Source: Prunus persica (taxonomy: Eukaryota; Streptophyta; Magnoliopsida; Rosales; Rosaceae). Taken from it: a DNA stretch of 64,000 nucleotides. Position numbers and translations under genes: made by a program. How positions within the stretch are numbered: position 1 is the first letter of the stretch; the number at the start of each line of letters is the position of its first letter. The stretch lies in NCBI RefSeq assembly GCF_000346465.2, contig NC_034014.1, positions 21,896,522 to 21,960,521 of the forward strand. Direction: 5' to 3'. The notes beneath the pieces are model-generated. The model worked only from the letters and a program-made list of their open reading frames with translations, searched no databases and was not told where the DNA came from. Below, piece by piece: positions 12,585-23,380 of the stretch.

Positions 12585-13745
12585 TCAGAAAACGAGCGGC
12601 CTACACTGCGCTGAATTGACATCGGAAGGACAGTATGGACACTTGAAGGATTTTGTGCCGTTCTTTGACATCTTCGTAATAGACTGCTTGCAAAGCACAT
12701 GTCCACATGACATCAACATAGGCGGATTTTCTTCAGTGGATTGTTCCTTAGACACTGGACACACAAATATAGAATGGAATTGAAACTCACGGTCTAACTC
12801 CACTGGCACAGGTAACTGCTTCATAGACTGCCATTCCTGTCTCTTTCCTGCCATTACGTTCATAAATTTGAGAAGAGGTGGCAACCCCTGAATCCCTGCA
12901 GCTATAGTTACACTCAATGGGCTCTCGTAAGACTGCCCCAGAAGATTGCAGAACTGCCTGGTTAACTCTCCAGTCACTTTGTCCCAATTGGCTGGAGATA
13001 ATAAGTGAGAGTATGGGGAGCGATCAAGCCTTCCGGTCCACAGAAGACACACCATCAGCTTTTGAATTTCAGCCATATGGTCAGAAGCAAAAGGAGCAAG
13101 ATAAGTTCTGGCATACTGGAGAGCTCCATCTCTGTTTCCCTTTTGCAGTATTTCCACAAATTGCAGACTCTGAAGTTTCAGTAATAGGTCCGATCCATTT
13201 GGTTTGAGTTTATCAGAGTTAGTCACGGCCCAGTTCAGTGCTGGCTCTAGGTTCCGACGTTTCATTGCTTCAACTATCTGAAACATTTCCTGAAACTGAG
13301 ATTTCACAGCAGCTTCAGATTCTGGTTCCTTAGCCTCAGTTCTAAAACAGTCGCCAATTTCGAATAGGCCTTGCTGATAGAAATGGCTGCCAATTATCTC
13401 GTTAACTGTGTGTGTATCAAAGTCAATGTTTCTATAAGCCTTGGATATATCAGGATTGAAGAATTTCTCAAGATGCTTTGGATACTTGCTAAGTGCTCCA
13501 TTCAGTTCCTTCTGCGTGCTTTCCAACTGACTGAGTGGAGCAATATCATTTAGCTTCACTTTAAGTTCAGCAAGGGCAGACTTATAATCAACCTGAGACT
13601 CGCAATCATTAGATGATTGGATCTTTTGTAATGTCTTCTGGATTTCTTGGTCAATCTGATCGATCACTTCCTGAGCTTTAGAGCTTGACAGTTTTTGTTT
13701 CTTTGCAACACGATCAAATGCATCTTTAATGGTGGTCAGCTCCAT
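12585..13745 (-). CDS. RMD5: RMD5 homologue, LisH-CTLH-RING subunit of GID/CTLH E3 ligase
   Basis: A single uninterrupted coding exon of 386 aa starting MELTTIKDAFDRVAKK. An N-terminal helical, coiled-coil-prone part is followed by a LisH-like segment (about aa 110-140, around DTHTVNEIIGSHFYQQG), a CTLH/CRA region (about 150-300) and a C-terminal degenerate RING (about 328-375: FVCPVSKEQS...SCGHVLCKQ...CPYCPSDV). The spacing is the incomplete, U-box-like RING typical of Rmd5/Gid2, in which several zinc ligands are missing. RMD5 pairs with MAEA/Gid9 as the catalytic module of the GID/CTLH ligase, which in yeast degrades gluconeogenic enzymes including Pck1; that target is not shown for plants here. 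The leader is interrupted by a 2.1-kb intron: donor after 15883, acceptor TTTTTGCAG ending at 13804. It lies tail-to-tail with EDA40 and shares its promoter and leader with the next gene through a duplication. Confidence 0.93.
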   Translation of the reverse strand: MELTTIKDAFDRVAKKQKLSSSKAQEVIDQIDQEIQKTLQKIQSSNDCESQVDYKSALAELKVKLNDIAPLSQLESTQKELNGALSKYPKHLEKFFNPDISKAYRNIDFDTHTVNEIIGSHFYQQGLFEIGDCFRTEAKEPESEAAVKSQFQEMFQIVEAMKRRNLEPALNWAVTNSDKLKPNGSDLLLKLQSLQFVEILQKGNRDGALQYARTYLAPFASDHMAEIQKLMVCLLWTGRLDRSPYSHLLSPANWDKVTGELTRQFCNLLGQSYESPLSVTIAAGIQGLPPLLKFMNVMAGKRQEWQSMKQLPVPVELDREFQFHSIFVCPVSKEQSTEENPPMLMSCGHVLCKQSITKMSKNGTKSFKCPYCPSDVNSAQCRPLVF

Positions 13746-13769
13746 TTATATTTTCACTAAAGTGTATCA

Positions 13770-16219
13770 GTAGCTTGTGATGAGAAATGAAGATGATAGA
13801 GATCTGCAAAAAGTGAAACAATTCTAATAAGCATAAAAATGTTATAACATACATCTGTATCTTAAGAAAACCTAATCATCAGAAAATCAAAAGGCCTAAT
13901 TGGCAACTGTCAAGTATGTTCTTATAAACAAACATTTAAAAATAACAAGACCACAGAAACAAGGTTTACAAGGTTAGTTTAGATTTATGCTTCACATGAA
14001 ATAATTTATTCTCAAAACATGAAAATGATTTACCCCCAAATTAAAACATGGGAGGATAAAGACTCCGAAAAATCATAAGCAATGGTTTAATTAAACAGGA
14101 AAATTCTTAAAAGGAAAAGCTTCAATTAACTCACTCAGCCTTCAGGTGCCACAAATTTATCAGATAAGTAAAAGAGTCCCTTAATTCATCTGAGGAGGTT
14201 TGCATGAAGATAACTGTGGGCTGTTAGGTGTTGTTGCAGGAGAAACAAACTCATTGCGTGTACATATGTGTGTGCGTGTGTAAAAACACGTGCAGCCTGA
14301 GAAATTTTGAAACATCCTTTTAAACCACATAGCATCTGCAAACAATCCCTAGTCTCCTAAAGAATAAGGTCCTTACATGAGAAAATATCTTGCTTTAATT
14401 TCTTGGACGATTTTGATATTACCTATAATTTGTTTTTATCTTCCAACCAAACATGTGATTGGTGAGTATCATGTTGAAATTTCATTAGTCTCATGCTTTG
14501 GAACTTCTATTGTTTTTGTGAAGTTTGTGAACCAAATAATATTGGAAATCGGATTGATCGTTGTTTTGGATAACATGTGTGTTGCATGTGGCTCTTAGTC
14601 TCGCTATGCTTTGTTCACTACCAATGGGGGATATATATTGGAAATTTGAGTCTGGAACAAGTTTGTCATTTGACCCATGCTGCAAGGGTTTTATGTGGCA
14701 TACGTCATCCAAAAAACTAAAAAGAATATTGCATGTGTACTTCCAGCTTCTTGCCACATGTCTCTCTTGCCCAAAAACACACCCTTGTTTGGTGTATTGA
14801 AGAAATAGTGTACCGTAATGAAAGTAAGATGACTACATCTAAATACATTTCTGAATGAAAAACGTATGACCAACAAAGGGCTCGTTTGGGAGTGATTCTG
14901 GATAGGCCAGAATCATTCTGGGGAGAACCACCTCCCACGTGCTTCTCCATATAATCACTTTTAAGTGATTTTGAGTGATTATGGGCAGAAGCACCTCCAA
15001 ATATGCTTCTCCATAGAATCACTTAAAACTACTTAAAGTGATTATTTGGAGAAGTGATTCTCCATAGAAGTGCTTTTTGGCTTATTCAAAATCACTCATG
15101 AACGAGCCCAAACAGTGATATGCAGCATCAGAAAGTGAAAGAAATACACCTATTGTCCAAAGATAATCAGAGAGAGAGAAAGAGAGAATGCCCTAAACCA
15201 ATCACCTTTGATGTTAGCAAGTGCAAAATGAAAGAGCTTAAAAAGAGTGAAAAATCTAAGTCATTTAAAAGACTAGAGACATTCCCTTACACTTATTTAA
15301 GCCTCTTCACTGGTTCTTACAAGGTTTTTGTAAATCTTTACAGGCTCATGGCTAGGGCATAGGCTGACACGATGCGGTCTGAAGTGCCTCACTCAATTAA
15401 AGCAGTGAATGACGCTACAAATAACAGGGACCGTTTCTTAATACTCTATGAGCATGTTATTCCCTCTAAATTACTGCAGAGTTCAGAGGTCAATCATTTT
15501 GAAATCAGCAAAATGGCATGGCAAGGGAAAGCCTTGACACATAACAATAAAAGAACCTAAATTTGCCATGTCGGGTCAATCATATTGAGGGTGGTCGGCA
15601 TAAGACAAAGTGTAAATTACAGTAATTGAATACCCTCAATGCTAAAACAAGAATTCAAATACAAATTTGAAGTTTCTGCTTTTTTGAGATATCAAGTGAC
15701 CGGTTTTTTATTTTGTTTGAGATTTTCAAGTGATGCAGATGTATTATCTTGATCAACGCAAACTAAATCTCCATTGAAAAATTACAGCAGCTAATACATG
15801 AATTTTTTCTCAATTTCGCTCAATTGAATCTTCATTTATGTCCCGTGTGTGTGCGTGAGGGAGAGAGAGACAGAGAGAGTACCTTGATAGGTTCGATGTT
15901 CCAAGAGTAGCGAAGGCTTTCGGCACATCGGCCGGAGAGACGGGAGAAGCGGCAAAAGAGAGTTGCAGATCAGCGATATAGATGGTGGATTTGTGGTTTA
16001 GGTTTTGTCGGTTAAAATTTCTTACAGGTCGATTTTGTAAAAACAATGATTAGCAAAGGGTAAAAATGGTATGAAAATATTGTCTTTTAGAAATAAAAAA
16101 GTAGAGTAAATAAAAAGCAATTGGTTTTTAATTTAATGGAAAAATTGTTGGGTTTCTTTAGAGATGGGCAAATTGTGCGGTTTTCTTTCTGAAATTTTCA
16201 AAATTTTGTAATATAATTA
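13770..16219 (-). repeat. Duplicated promoter/leader segment, copy A (RMD5 side)
   Basis: Read on the minus strand, this contains the probable promoter, a non-coding first exon ending CCTATCAAG at 15883 (donor GTACTCTCTC) and a 2.08-kb leader intron running to 13804. Nearly the whole stretch is repeated in the same order and orientation at 18925-20639, upstream of the Myb gene. Differences: copy A carries a MITE (14878-15109) and about 420 bp (roughly 14168-14590) that copy B lacks. The first exon of copy A has an upstream ATG (ATGTGCCGAAAG...) whose frame, after splicing, reaches a stop just before the main ATG. That makes a potential uORF of about 30 codons. Confidence 0.85.
14878..15109. 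mobile_element. MITE, 232 bp, inside the RMD5 leader intron
   Basis: The left end GGGCTCGTTTGGGAGTGATT and the inverted right end GGGCTCGTTCATGAGTGATT match at 17 of 20 positions. The element is absent from copy B of the surrounding duplication, where the flanks (GACCAAC...AATGCAG) are contiguous, so both edges are confirmed by an empty-site comparison. The interior is made of inverted AGTGATT / AATCACT motifs and has no ORF. The target-site duplication is short or degraded, so the superfamily is open. Confidence 0.8.
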
Positions 16220-17030
16220 AACCAGACCAGTCAAACCGATCGAAGATGGAGAGGCAGAGAAGCAGCGTTGAAGAAGAAGATGATGGAGTTTTTTTAACCG
16301 GAAGGGTGTCAAAAGCTCTTAAACCACTCTAGGATATGCCATTTTTTCAATATGAGATTTGAGTCCTAAGACAAGTAGAGAGATGAGATATGAGCAACGC
16401 CTATGATGGAGTTGAGGAGCGATCGATGAAGGAGAAGATGGAGAGGGAGAGAAGGGCGAAAATGTGGTGTAAGGAGGACTATAGTAAGTTTTAATCATCA
16501 ACCTCATATGAATAGTAGAGAAGTTCTAGTCCCCTCTAATCCTTCAAGTTAGAAGACAACATCCATATTCTTCTTTGATTGTACATGAAATGTAGTTATT
16601 TAGCTAATCTAGGCAAGTCCAGTCTAATCCTCCATAGCAAACATGTAAAAAGAACTGAGTTTGAAGTAAACGCAAAGCAATCTACAAAGAATACATTCAT
16701 CAAAATGAAACACGGAATAATAGTCTCTTACGGATAATTAATGGATCTAGTAAGGCAACAACATGCAAATTCAAACATTTTGATTACTGCTGAGGAATGC
16801 GGATAATAAAACTAAACATTGATCAAGTTTCATGAGCTGAATACAACTCTGAAAAAGCATATTGCAATCACATGCAAATTCAGTTGGAACCTTTCAAGGC
16901 TATCAGCATATGACTAATTTTTGATAACCGGACGATGTCAAATGATCTCCTTTTCAACACAATCTTCGTCTTTGACACAAAACCAACGAAACAAGAAAAG
17001 GCAGCCACTTTGATACCAAACGAATTTCAG
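16220..17030. other. Intergenic with possible transposon fragment
   Basis: No gene recognised. Around 16550-16650 the sequence (CTAATCTAGGCAAGTCCAG, then AGCAAACATG) resembles the inverted end of the candidate transposon at 940-1973. The segment just below 17031 should be the 3' UTR of the minus-strand Myb gene. Confidence 0.4.
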
Positions 17031-18866
17031 TCAACCACAGGCAGGCTTACTATCAAAGACTTCTCTTGCTTCAAGCGCATCGGCACAATAACGCTTCGAC
17101 AAAATTTCAACTTGTTCAGCAAAGGATTTAGTCCCATGCCGACCAATGTGCTTGACCATTTGATTCCATCGATTTCGACATACATCTCCAGACCTATGCT
17201 CAAGCAAATCATCCCAATTAACGTCTTCCATGCAACAAGCATCCAAGCTATCGAGAGCATAAAGTAGGCGATAATCATCAGTATCAGACCACAGACCTTC
17301 AGTTACTAAAGGTGATGTTAATTGGTAATACCACTTCTGGCAGCAAACAGGATTGGTTCTGCTGCCCAAAGTCTCACTAATTGACTCCCACTTAATATTA
17401 TCTCGCAGCATGCCATGCTTGGATTTTTTTTCTTCCAACACTCTCATCTGCAGATCCTTGTTCACTAAATCAAATAAAGTCTGGTACTCCTCTTGCGACC
17501 ACTGTCCTTTCTTCATGTTTGGCAGTTTTATTCTACGCCATGCATCCTTGACATGAATTCTGTGTTTGCCAAGTTCATTACCCACCTTTCTCCAATTGGG
17601 TTTGGGTTCACCTTTAGCCTTAGCTTCCATAGCGGCAAGTCTTACCATTTCATACTCTTCAGGGGTCCAATTACGTTCCTCAGCTCGTTCAAATAAAATA
17701 TGGGCTCGATAATATATGCTCTTATAAGGCCTCCAGGGTAAGAATCCCCCAATATCCTTCCAACAATTTCTTATTTCAGGGTTGGATCCACAATTGAGTA
17801 TCTTGTCAATGCCTTCCTCACCTAAGCCATGTTCCTCTATGTATGTTAAAACAGCCTCTTTTACAAGCTTGTCTTCTTCTTTTGAAAACCGCTTACCTCG
17901 TACTAAGCCCTTTTCCTCATCTTTTGGGCCATCAGATGGTGAAAAGACCTCCACATCATCAGCAAAACTTACTCTTTTTGTGGCTTTCTTTGGTGTAGAA
18001 TTTTCAGAAAGATCAGGACCCCTAACACTTTTTTGGGTTCTTAGGCTTCCTTTATCCGACTTAGCTTTTTTCATATGTTTCTCAGACTTGGCCCTCTTCT
18101 TCCCTTTATTACCATCTTCTACATTCACATCATCTATGTTTATATTGCTTGTCTCATCTCCAGTTGCACGTACATTACCGTCATTCTCTAAGAAACTATT
18201 TTCTTGAATTCTACTGCTTTCTGTGCCCAGTTTCTCAACCACATTTTCCTGCATTTCACTTCTTGTATTCTTTGTATGCTTTCTTTTCTCTTTCTTCATG
18301 ATTCCATCATTCTCCATGATTTTCCCATCTGAATGCTCACTTTCTACTTCAGTCTCCTTTCCATCAGTTGTGATGTTCTGTACCAATTGACCACCCACCT
18401 TTTCTCTCCTCTCTTTCTTCTTTTTTTTCTTTTTATCCACTTCTACTTTGTTCAATTCGGCAACGTCTCTATCTTTAGAGCAGTTAAACCTCTTAGCTGA
18501 CTCATCCATATTGTCATCCTCAAAGAGTTTCTTTCTCTTCTTTTCCTTATCGGCAAAGTCAACTTCTTCCATGACTTTCCCATTGGATTTGTCACAATCT
18601 TTTATGAGCACCTGTTCAGTAGTCAGGTTTGACTTTAATTCACTATCAGCCACCTTCATTTCCCTCTTTCTTTTCTTCTTCTTTTTGACCCCTTCTCCAC
18701 CATTCTTGTCAAATTTCTGCACCTGAACTAACTCGCCCATTTTGTCCTTAGAGGCTTCAATCAAAGAGGAATTTCTATCAGCTTCATCCTTCTTCCTTTT
18801 CTCCTTCAACTTTTTCTTGTCTTTCCTTGCTTCAAACTCCAAATATGTTGTCTTCTCCCGTCCCAT
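17031..18866 (-). CDS. Myb/SANT protein, Reb1/TTF-I-like (RNA polymerase I termination factor-like)
   Basis: A single coding exon of 611 aa starting MGREKTTYLEFEARKDK at 18866. The open frame continues upstream to 19052, but that part has a different, hydrophobic composition and lies in the leader intron, so I use the internal ATG. Residues 1 to about 320 are very Lys/Glu-rich with several KKKKKK/KKKRKR runs (nuclear localisation, disorder). The C-terminal 280 aa hold at least three Myb/SANT-like repeats (around RFSKEEDKLVKEAV, RNWTPEEYEMVRLA, GQWSQEEYQTLFDLV and a final W-containing repeat with CRNRWNQM). This layout fits the plant proteins annotated as RNA polymerase I termination factor or DMP1-like, related to yeast Reb1 and mammalian TTF-I. 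Nucleolar rDNA binding is inferred, not shown. Its promoter, first exon and leader intron are a copy of those of RMD5. A weak acceptor (TTCAAG, ending 18883) lies 17 bases before the ATG. Confidence 0.82.
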   Translation of the reverse strand: MGREKTTYLEFEARKDKKKLKEKRKKDEADRNSSLIEASKDKMGELVQVQKFDKNGGEGVKKKKKRKREMKVADSELKSNLTTEQVLIKDCDKSNGKVMEEVDFADKEKKRKKLFEDDNMDESAKRFNCSKDRDVAELNKVEVDKKKKKKKERREKVGGQLVQNITTDGKETEVESEHSDGKIMENDGIMKKEKRKHTKNTRSEMQENVVEKLGTESSRIQENSFLENDGNVRATGDETSNINIDDVNVEDGNKGKKRAKSEKHMKKAKSDKGSLRTQKSVRGPDLSENSTPKKATKRVSFADDVEVFSPSDGPKDEEKGLVRGKRFSKEEDKLVKEAVLTYIEEHGLGEEGIDKILNCGSNPEIRNCWKDIGGFLPWRPYKSIYYRAHILFERAEERNWTPEEYEMVRLAAMEAKAKGEPKPNWRKVGNELGKHRIHVKDAWRRIKLPNMKKGQWSQEEYQTLFDLVNKDLQMRVLEEKKSKHGMLRDNIKWESISETLGSRTNPVCCQKWYYQLTSPLVTEGLWSDTDDYRLLYALDSLDACCMEDVNWDDLLEHRSGDVCRNRWNQMVKHIGRHGTKSFAEQVEILSKRYCADALEAREVFDSKPACG

Positions 18867-18924
18867 GTTGGTTTCTTTTGATCTTGAACAGAAATAAATA
18901 AATAAATAATCAGGGACCAATAAC

Positions 18925-20639
18925 TTCAGTAGTTTGTGATGATAAATGATGGGAAGAATTGTAATAAGCTTAAAATGTAATAGCATAGATAGCATACAAC
19001 TGTATCTTATGAAAATGCTAATCATGAGAAAATCCAAAGGCCCAATTGGCAACTGCCAAATATGTTCTTATACATAGACATTAAGAAATAACAATGATCA
19101 CAGAAACAAGGTTAGTTTAGAGTTATGCTTCACATGAAATAATTCATTCTCAAAACATGAATAGAGAACTACCAGAAAAAGAAAAGCATAGGAGGATAAA
19201 GGCCTCAAAAATTCATAAGCAATGGTTTAATTCAACAGGAAATTCTTAATGGAAAAGCTTCGGCTAAAACAGCCACTCAGGTGCCACAAATTTCTCAAAT
19301 AAGTGGCTCTTAGTCTCACTGTGCTTTGTTTCCTGCCAACATGGGATATATACAGATAGTTTGGTTTTGGACACATGCTGCAGGGTTATTTGTGGCACAA
19401 GTCATCTACAAACCTAAAGAAGAACATTGTCTATGTATAAACAACTTCTTGCCACATTTTTCTATTGCCCAAAAAACATATATCCTCTCTTGCTTAGTGT
19501 GAAAAATAGTATTGCGTAACGAAAGTAAAATGGATACCTCAAAATAAATTTCGCAGTGAAAAACGTGTGACCAACCAACAAACAATGCAAATGCAGTGTG
19601 CAGAAGTGAAAGGACACATATTGTCTAAAAAATAATAAGAGAGGCCATGTCCTAAACTAATCACCTTTGATGTTAGCAAGGGAAAAATGAGGGACCTCAA
19701 AAGGGTGAAAATCTAAGTCATTTAAAAGACTAGAGACATTCCCTTACACTTATTTAAGCCTCTTCACTGGTTCTTACAAGGTTTTTGTAAATCTTTACAG
19801 GCTCATGGCTAGGGAATAGGATGACACGATGCGGTAGTGAAGTGCCTCACTCAATTAAAGCAGTGAATGACGCTACTAATAACAGGGACCGTTTCTGAAT
19901 ACTCTATGAGCATGTTATTCCCTCTAAATTACTGCACAGTTCAGGGGTCAATCATTTTGAAATCAGCAATATGGCATGGCAAGGGAAAGCCTTGACACAT
20001 AACAATAAAATAACATAAATTTGCCATGTTGGGTCAATCATATTGAGGGTGGTTGGCATAAGCCAAAGTGAAAATTACAGTCATTGAATACCTTCGATGT
20101 TAGAACAAGAATTCAAATACAAATTTTAAGTTTTTATTTTTTGAGATATCAAGTTACCGGTTTTTTATTTTGTTTGAGATTTTCAAGTGATGAAGATGAA
20201 TTATCTTGATCAACGCAAACTGAATCTCCACTGAAAAATTACAGCAGCTAATACATGATTTTTTTTCTCAATTTCGCTCAATTGAATCTTCATTTATGTC
20301 CCCTGTGTGTGTGAGAGAGAGAAAGAGAGAGACAGAGAGAGTACCTTGAGAAGTTCGATGTTCCAAGTGTAACGAAGGCTTTCAGCACATCGGCCGTAGA
20401 GACGGGAGAAGCGGCAAAAGAGAGGTGCAGATCAGCGGGAGAGATGGTGAATTTGTGGTTTAGGTTTTGTCGGGTTAAAATTTCTTATAGGTCGATTTTG
20501 TCAAACCAATGAATAGCAAAGGGTAAAATGGTACAAAAATATTGTCTTTTAGAAATAAAAAGCAATTGGTTTTTAATTTAATGGAAAAATTGTTGCGGTT
20601 TTCTTTCTGAAATTTTCAAAATTTTGTGGTATAATTAAA
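18925..20639 (-). repeat. Duplicated promoter/leader segment, copy B (Myb gene side)
   Basis: Tandem direct copy of 13770-16219. The non-coding exon is conserved and ends at 20345 with the same donor GTACTCTCTC. Homology continues through the intron to about 18925, 60 bp above the Myb ATG. The TTTTTGCAG acceptor used by RMD5 is deleted here. In the leader exon an upstream ATG is followed directly by TGC TGA, so the uORF of copy A is lost. Homology stops at about 20639, exactly where a Helitron-type terminus begins. Confidence 0.85.
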
Positions 20640-20641
20640 CA

Positions 20642-20668
20642 CTAGCCTCTAGCGAGAGGCTTTTTTTT
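20642..20668 (-). mobile_element. Helitron-type 3' terminus (remnant)
   Basis: On the minus strand the sequence is a hairpin GCCTCTCGC...GAGGC followed by CTAG and then T, the usual 3' signature of Helitrons (subterminal hairpin plus CTRR). It resembles the ends of the units at 41620-42177. The body would lie at higher coordinates, where only AT-rich DNA is seen. Confidence 0.55.
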
Positions 20669-21039
20669 AAAGAATTTTAAATTTATTTTAGAATTAAAAG
20701 ATATAATAAGTAGTTGTGTACCATAAAATATGATCAATTATCTGATTTTAATTTTTTTAAATATGAAAATGTGTTAATTTAACATATTATTCTCATTTAA
20801 TTAATAATTTCAATTCTTAATATTTGCATTAACCAAGAACATTTTTTGGTATTTTGAATGTTTTACCATTCCCTCCACCAAGGCTCTTGGTTCGGTGTGT
20901 GGTTTTGGCTCAATATCGAACCAAACCAAACCGAGCCCACCCTTACGTAAAACATTGGATCAGAATCACATGAGATGGCACCACAGTGGAAAAGTGGGCC
21001 AACTTGAGGGTGTGTGTGTGTGTGTGTGTGTGTGTTGGG
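20669..21039. other. AT-rich DNA, element scrap and TG repeat
   Basis: No gene. At 20925-20947 AACCAAACCGAGCCCACCC looks like one end of the hAT-type family seen at 57121. At about 21009-21034 there is a TG microsatellite that runs into G-runs. Confidence 0.45.
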
Positions 21040-21100
21040 GGGGGGGAGGGGGGGGGGGGGTGGTTGTGCGAGGGGTAGGGAGTAGGGAGTAGGGAGTGTA
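21036..21100 (+). repeat. G-run tract with quadruplex potential
   Basis: Runs of 10 and about 15 G separated by single bases are followed by TAGGGAG repeats, after a TG microsatellite. The G-runs give very strong G-quadruplex potential. They also make this a likely place for assembly or base-calling length errors. Confidence 0.7.
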
Positions 21101-23380
21101 GGGTAAAGGGAGAGTTTGACCCACTTTTTCACTGTGGTGTCACCATGTGCATAACCATATTATGTTTATGTGAGTGTTGAGGCCCAAATAAATTTTCGGC
21201 CCAGCGCAATACCTTACTTAGAGCACATAAAGGTCCGTCATGCACGAGTCGTACTCCACGTGCCATGTCAAATAAATAATATGTCATGCTAGGAATCGAG
21301 ATTAAGATTATAAAATGCATTAGCTCTATAAATCCATGCTAATTATGTCGTCAAGCATAATAATTAAAAGCATGCTAAGTGATATGTCATGCCAAGCAGG
21401 AAATCATTATTACACACCCAACCACGCTACAAGCCTAAGTTGGCCCAAGCCACTCAAATGCCCGGGGCTTGCTTGAGTGGGTTGTGGTACATATGGTAAT
21501 AGGTTGTCATGAGGCCCATTGATGGGCCGAGAAATGGAGGTTCCGGGTTGCTTGAGAGTCTCGGAACTCAAGCTCATTTCTTAGGCCCAAACATATGGGT
21601 GAGCACAAAAGAGAAAATAACCCAACCAAAATAGCCCAACCAAAATGGTTCACTAAAATTAACCAATATAGTCCAAAACTTGGTGAGATCAGTTCATTTG
21701 TTTGGTAGGTTGACTTGCCATCTTAGAAAGCCCGTACAAATTAGAAAGTAAAGGGCAGCAAAGGCTCCAGCATTTGGCTGAAAGACAAAGCCATGGAAGG
21801 AGCTTGGAAGACCACGTGGGCTACTAGGAGAGAAGGAACAAGTTTTCTAGCAAAATATCCAAAGAACCAAAAGATATTGATGCGCAAGGAGCCACCCTTT
21901 AAACCAGCATGTATACCAAGCTCTTTCCTTCATCAAATATGAACATGAAGGAGGAAAAGAAAGGGAGAAAATGAGATATCTGAAAATAGGAATTCTTCAA
22001 CTAGGGCAGCTGCGGGAAAGGAACCTTAAGCTCCCAAAATTCCTGATTTTTTGCGAAAGAGCATAATAGATTTCACCAAGATAGGATGATTGAAGGGATG
22101 AGGGGAGAAAGGAAGGAAAAAACTTGGCAAAATGAGATAGAAGCCATTAGGGTTTCTTGGAAAAAGATGGCTTCCAGCGGTTATAAATAGGGTCTCTTCT
22201 ACCCAACAAGAATCATCCACATCCAGAGAGCAAGCTTCCTCTCTTACTTGCAAAACCCAGCAATTTCATACACTATTCACCCTTCTTACCCATTTTCCCT
22301 ATTTTGGCAGATTGCTCTAATATTTGACAAAGTCTCTGTCAAGCTACCGGAAAAAACACCCAAGCCACCCTTTCCTTTCTCTCCCTTCTTTCTTAGCCAA
22401 ATCTTCTTACAAACCTTTCCTTTCTTACCTTGACACCCTTTCTTCCTTCCAAGAACACATAATTTTCCCTTCAGTGCTAAACTCATGTCAATTTTGCTTC
22501 CATGCTACGATCTCCTCATGCTAAGCTAAGAATTCATCTGTAAGCACTAAGCATCTATCTGTAAGCAGCCTTCATTTTTGTTGGTGAAGATAACCAAGGT
22601 ATTTCCTAAGGCTTTACTACCCTTTCGAAATATTTTGGGGTCTGATCTTTGAACTCAGACACAGGGGATATTTTCTTCAGTTTGCTCCTTACGGCAGCTC
22701 AACCCATCTGTAGCTGCCAAAAAAAAAAAAAAAGGCCCCTACAGTGAGCAGAGAAAATAAATTGCCGACGGTGTCTAGCTCTAATGAAAAAGGGTTTTGA
22801 CTTGCAAATCAATGGTCTCAAGTTTGAACCGTCATGATACCTTGGTAGTGTGTGTGAAACCCCCTTGCCCCTTCTTCTTATAGTTTAGACAATCGTTTGT
22901 ATTTTTTGTATTTTTTGTATTTTTTTTTATAAAAAAAAGTGGAGAAAATAAATTAACTAATGCTAGAGCCCAACCAAAAACTAAGGCCAGAGAAAAGTCC
23001 ATAAACAAGCTAGATCAAACAACCTAGTCACAAAAGAAGATTATAACCTGGGCCCAAATGTAAAATTTTAAACTAAAACCCACGAAAGAACACAACAAAG
23101 ATCAGACCAGCCCAAGACCTAAGGAACGTCCAAGTTCTTGATGTTGCTTTATTTTATTTTATTTTTTAGACAACGAATAAAAGAAAGGGCTTCTTAGATC
23201 TAGGTCCAAAATGATTAGTTGTCATTGGATTTAGTTCACACGTTTTTAGTTTTATATGTAGGTCATTTAACATTAATTAGTTTTTTGTGGTGTCGATTTT
23301 ACCCTTAGAGGTAAATAAGGAAAATACATTGAAAATCTAAATTTAATGCATTATTTCCTTGTAATTGATTTAAGGGATGG
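21040..23380. repeat. Tandem duplication, first copy (interrupted by solo LTR)
   Basis: After removal of the LTR at 21175-22743, the two flanks (about 21060-21174 and 22744-23380) form one unit that is repeated at 23381-24107. Shared landmarks are AGAGTTTGACCCACTTTTTC, ATAAATTGCCGACGGTGTC, a SINE-like part (GACTTGCAAATCAATGGTCTC) and a stretch ending CATTATTTCCTTGTAATTGA. No coding sequence. Confidence 0.8.
21175..22743 (+). mobile_element. Solo LTR, 1569 bp, TSD GTGAG
   Basis: The element begins TGTTGAGGCCC, ends GGCCCCTACA and is bounded by a perfect 5-bp duplication GTGAG (21170-21174 and 22744-22748). The second copy of the surrounding duplication (about 23490) is the empty site, which proves the edges. 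A TATA box (TTATAAATAGG at about 22181) is followed by a leader-like R/U5 region, so transcription would run on the plus strand. No gag/pol sequence and no second LTR. It inserted after the flanking tandem duplication, or was lost from only one copy. Confidence 0.9.

Noticed and set aside
18867..19052. N-terminal extension of the Myb protein from an upstream ATG
   Set aside because: The extension is hydrophobic, unlike the rest, and lies in DNA homologous to the RMD5 leader intron.
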